Below are positions 61,803 through 64,000 of a stretch of 64,000 nucleotides of DNA, in pieces (position 1 is the stretch's first letter; the number at the start of each line of letters is the position of its first letter). The translations under genes and the position numbers were made by a program. This DNA is from Saccharomonospora azurea NA-128 (lineage in GTDB: Bacteria > Actinomycetota > Actinomycetes > Mycobacteriales > Pseudonocardiaceae): assembly GCF_000231055.2 (NCBI RefSeq), contig NZ_CM001466.1, forward strand, positions 202,954-266,953. The letters are read 5' to 3'. The notes below the pieces were generated by a model. The model did no database searches, had not been told where the DNA came from, and saw only the letters and a list, made by a program, of their open reading frames with translations.

Positions 61803-63236
61803 ATGGCTGCGATCCCGACGACTCCGGCGCGTGATGACGGCACACCCGCTCTCGCGGGCGGGCTGACGGTGGAAGTGATCGAGACGTCGACGCTGGGTGA
61901 CCGCAGCTACGTGGCCTCGGACGGCGAGCTCGCGGTGGTCGTGGACCCGCAGCGGGACATCGATCGGGTGCTCGCGGCGGCGGGGCGGCTCGGGGCGCGC
62001 GTCGCGTTGGTGCTGGAGACGCACGTGCACAACGACTACGTCTCGGGCGGCTTGGAACTGTCGCGCCTCACGGGCGCCGAGTACGGGTTGTCGGCCCAGG
62101 ACGAGCTGCCGTTCCCGCATCGAGGGCTGCGGGACGGCGAGACCCTCGACGTCTCACCCCGACTGCGGGTGCGCGTCGTCGCCACGCCGGGACACACGTT
62201 CCACCACCTCTCCTACGTGCTGGAGGGCGACCAGGGGCCGGTCGGGGTGTTCACGGGCGGCTCACTGCTCTACGGCACCACGGGCCGCACGGACCTGCTG
62301 GGTGAGGAGCACAGCGAGGTGTTGGCGCGCCGCCAGCACGAGTCCGCGCGCAGGCTCGCCGACCTCCTGCCCGACGGCGCCCGTATCTGGCCCACCCACG
62401 GGTTCGGCAGCTTCTGTGCCGCCACGCCCGCCGAGCGTGACGAGTCGACCATCGGGCAGGAACGCCGCAGCAACCCGGCGTTCCGGCTCGCGGAGCACGA
62501 GTTCGTGGAGCAGACGCTGGCCGGGCTCGACGCCTACCCGGCGTACTACGCGCACATGGGCGTGCGGAATGCCGCGGGCCCGGAGCCACTCGACCTGCGG
62601 CCGCCCACGCAGGCCGAGCCGGAGGAGTTGCGGCGCCGCCTCGACACCGGCGAGTGGGTCGTCGACCTGCGCTCGCGCACGGCGTACGTGAAGTCGCACC
62701 TCGCGGGCACGGTGAGCGTCGGTCTCGACGGGCCCATGGCCACGTGGCTGGGCTGGATGATCGACTGGAACGCACCGCTCACCCTGCTCGGGGAGTCGTC
62801 GGAGCAGGTCGCCGAGGCGCAGCGGGAACTCGCGCGCATCGGCATCGACCGGCTCGCGGGCGCGGCCACGGGGACGCCGCACGAACTGGCCGTCGATCCG
62901 GCGCAGCTGCGGACTCTGCCGGTGGCCACGTTCGCCGATCTCGCCGAGGCGCAGCGGGGTGGGGTGAAGGGCCTTCCCGCTCCGGACGTCGTACTCGACG
63001 TGCGGACCCACAACGAGTACCGCTCCTCCCACGTGAGCGGCGCCGTGCACGTGCCGCTGTACGAGGTGAGGCACCGTCTCGACCAGCTGCCGGGCGGTGC
63101 CGTGTGGGTGCACTGCGGCAGCGGCTACCGGGCCACCGCCGCGGCCTCGCTGCTCGAACGGGCAGGGCGCACGGTGGTGCTGATCGACGATCACTTCGAC
63201 AACGCCGCGCGGGCCGGGGTACCGGTGGAGAGCTGA
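61803..63236 (+). CDS. Persulfide dioxygenase-rhodanese fusion
   Basis: 477-residue enzyme with an N-terminal ETHE1-like MBL dioxygenase (about 20-270) and two rhodanese-like domains. Metal motif THVHNDYVSGG is about residues 76-86, and ATPGHTFHHLSYVL, THGFGSF follow. The first rhodanese domain (about 275-365) lacks its cysteine; the second (about 375-470) has the active CGSGYR loop after AVWVHCGSGYRATAAASLLERAG. It would oxidise glutathione/mycothiol persulfide to sulfite and exchange sulfane sulfur. ATG 61803 has GAGAGG 6 nt upstream. Preceded by a sigma-R-like promoter. Confidence 0.9.
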   Translation: MAAIPTTPARDDGTPALAGGLTVEVIETSTLGDRSYVASDGELAVVVDPQRDIDRVLAAAGRLGARVALVLETHVHNDYVSGGLELSRLTGAEYGLSAQDELPFPHRGLRDGETLDVSPRLRVRVVATPGHTFHHLSYVLEGDQGPVGVFTGGSLLYGTTGRTDLLGEEHSEVLARRQHESARRLADLLPDGARIWPTHGFGSFCAATPAERDESTIGQERRSNPAFRLAEHEFVEQTLAGLDAYPAYYAHMGVRNAAGPEPLDLRPPTQAEPEELRRRLDTGEWVVDLRSRTAYVKSHLAGTVSVGLDGPMATWLGWMIDWNAPLTLLGESSEQVAEAQRELARIGIDRLAGAATGTPHELAVDPAQLRTLPVATFADLAEAQRGGVKGLPAPDVVLDVRTHNEYRSSHVSGAVHVPLYEVRHRLDQLPGGAVWVHCGSGYRATAAASLLERAGRTVVLIDDHFDNAARAGVPVES

Positions 63237-63264
63237 CCCACCGTCCGTTGTCGTGGACGTGAGA

Positions 63265-63299
63265 GGGCCGTCGCACGTGGGGTTCACGCGCGACGGCCC
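63265..63299. terminator. Bidirectional hairpin terminator
   Basis: GGGCCGTCGC (63265-63274) pairs perfectly with 63290-63299, loop 15 nt, between the convergent dioxygenase and M23 peptidase genes. No T tract. Confidence 0.6.
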
Positions 63300-63313
63300 G
63301 GGCAGGGATCAGA

Positions 63314-64000
63314 TCACGGACAGTTGGTGGTGCGGGCGAGGTTCTTCTTGCCCCAGTAGACGGGGTTGCCGTCGCGGAACTTGACCTGCTTCACGGCGCC
63401 GTTCTGCTTCTGCTCGTAGTGCAGGTGCGGGCCCGTGGACCCACCGGTGCTGCCGACCCGGCCGATCATGGTCTTCTCCGTGACCTTCTGCCCGACCGAG
63501 ACGTCCTGCGAGCTGAGGTGGGCGTAGAGGGTCTGCCAGCCACTGCCGTGGTCGATAACGATGTAGCGCCCGTACGAGGTGCTGCCCGTGTTGGCGACCT
63601 TGGAGACGGTGCCCGGAGCGGAGGAGTAGACCTTCCAGCCGTTGTCTTCCGGGTAGTGGTTGAAGTCGACGGCGTTGGCGGGGCTGTGGTTGGTGCGGGT
63701 GCCCGCCTCCCACGTCTCGCCGCACGGGAAGGGCAGCCAGAACTGTCCTGCCGGTGCCGAACCCGGGTTGAACTGGTGCGACGCGTTGTTGTTCTTCAAC
63801 GTCGCGTTGAGGTTGACCTTCGCGCCCGGTGCGATGTCCTGGTACGCACCGGCGTAGTTGGAGTTGTAGTAGACCCGCACCTTGGTGTTGCTGCGGTTCC
63901 ACACCGACGCGGCGTCGTTCTTGATGCACAGGCCCTGGCCGTTGCCGGGGCCCTTGTACTCGTAGCACGTGGGTTGCGTGGTGCCGTAGTCGCCGAGGGA
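63314..64000 (-). CDS. M23 metallopeptidase (5' end outside window)
   Basis: C-terminal 228 residues of a secreted cell-wall endopeptidase; the frame stays open past base 64000. The zinc motifs of M23 are present: NHSPANAVDFNHY (His and Asp) and TGPHLHYEQ (H-x-H), with the IDHGSGWQTLYAHLSSQDV strand between. The upstream part seen is beta-rich (VRVYYNSNYAGAYQDIAPGAKVNLNATLKNN) with CYEYK and CIKN cysteines that may pair. Signal peptide and start are not visible. Confidence 0.9.
   Translation of the reverse strand, partial: SLGDYGTTQPTCYEYKGPGNGQGLCIKNDAASVWNRSNTKVRVYYNSNYAGAYQDIAPGAKVNLNATLKNNNASHQFNPGSAPAGQFWLPFPCGETWEAGTRTNHSPANAVDFNHYPEDNGWKVYSSAPGTVSKVANTGSTSYGRYIVIDHGSGWQTLYAHLSSQDVSVGQKVTEKTMIGRVGSTGGSTGPHLHYEQKQNGAVKQVKFRDGNPVYWGKKNLARTTNCP

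Noticed and set aside
59710-61845. 711-codon minus-strand frame
   Set aside because: Mostly antisense to the luciferase-hemerythrin gene; only its last about 75 codons are of possible interest and are listed as doubtful.

Overview
The window is very G+C-rich, uses many GTG and some TTG starts, and carries genes typical of Actinobacteria: Lsr2, ROK regulators, an orphan MsiK-type sugar ATPase, candidate sigma-R promoters, leaderless-looking mRNAs and a mycobacterial-type SOS box. It reads as chromosomal DNA of a filamentous actinomycete, most likely Pseudonocardiales (Saccharomonospora/Amycolatopsis-like); the genus is an inference.

Layout. 0-7 kb: 3' end of selB, then a minus-strand group (CocE-like hydrolase, ATP-grasp ligase, SOS-boxed AlkB), a 21-bp-periodic inverted repeat cluster, thioredoxin with a sigma-R-like promoter, a PASTA protein and a flavodoxin. 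7-13 kb: a selenocysteine formate dehydrogenase operon (small HTH protein, fdhA with in-frame TGA and SECIS hairpin, four-cluster FeS subunit, NrfD-type membrane subunit, Nudix hydrolase). SelB at the left edge supplies the decoding factor. 13-33 kb: mostly housekeeping and metabolic genes (MBL hydrolase, lipase, reductase, MsiK plus divergent ROK regulator, SRPBCC, HIT, lsr2, class V aminotransferase, NmrA/DUF2867 protein, amidohydrolase, small alarmone synthetase, a 1002-residue secreted sugar-active protein, APC permease, lipoprotein). Two more copies of the 21-bp repeat element lie here. 33-42 kb: secreted HNH nuclease, DHDPS-like lyase, VOC protein, YbdD-CstA pyruvate/peptide uptake pair, a mosaic of four catabolic gene fragments (38.6-39.9 kb), IMPACT protein, secreted lipase.

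42-56 kb is the accessory part: a P-loop kinase, decayed genes (exported-protein remnant, an FxLD-type methyltransferase with an internal deletion, a frameshifted pentapeptide-repeat protein), a complete Wadjet operon jetABCD on the minus strand with 4-bp overlaps, an unrecognised lower-GC gene directly upstream of jetA, and a three-gene YbaB-like/membrane-protein operon, ending at tRNA-Leu(GAG). 56-64 kb: M20 peptidase, a uronate isomerase gene whose 5' quarter is inverted between short inverted repeats, a flavodoxin, a luciferase-like oxidoreductase fused to hemerythrin, a persulfide dioxygenase-rhodanese with a sigma-R-like promoter, and a partial M23 peptidase.

The most unusual observations are the uxaC inversion, which on re-inversion restores a perfect 487-residue reading frame; the dispersed 21-bp repeat family with a covarying stem; the unknown gene next to Wadjet; and the pseudogene mosaics. 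Several single-base frameshifts may be real decay or sequence error; that cannot be decided from one sequence.
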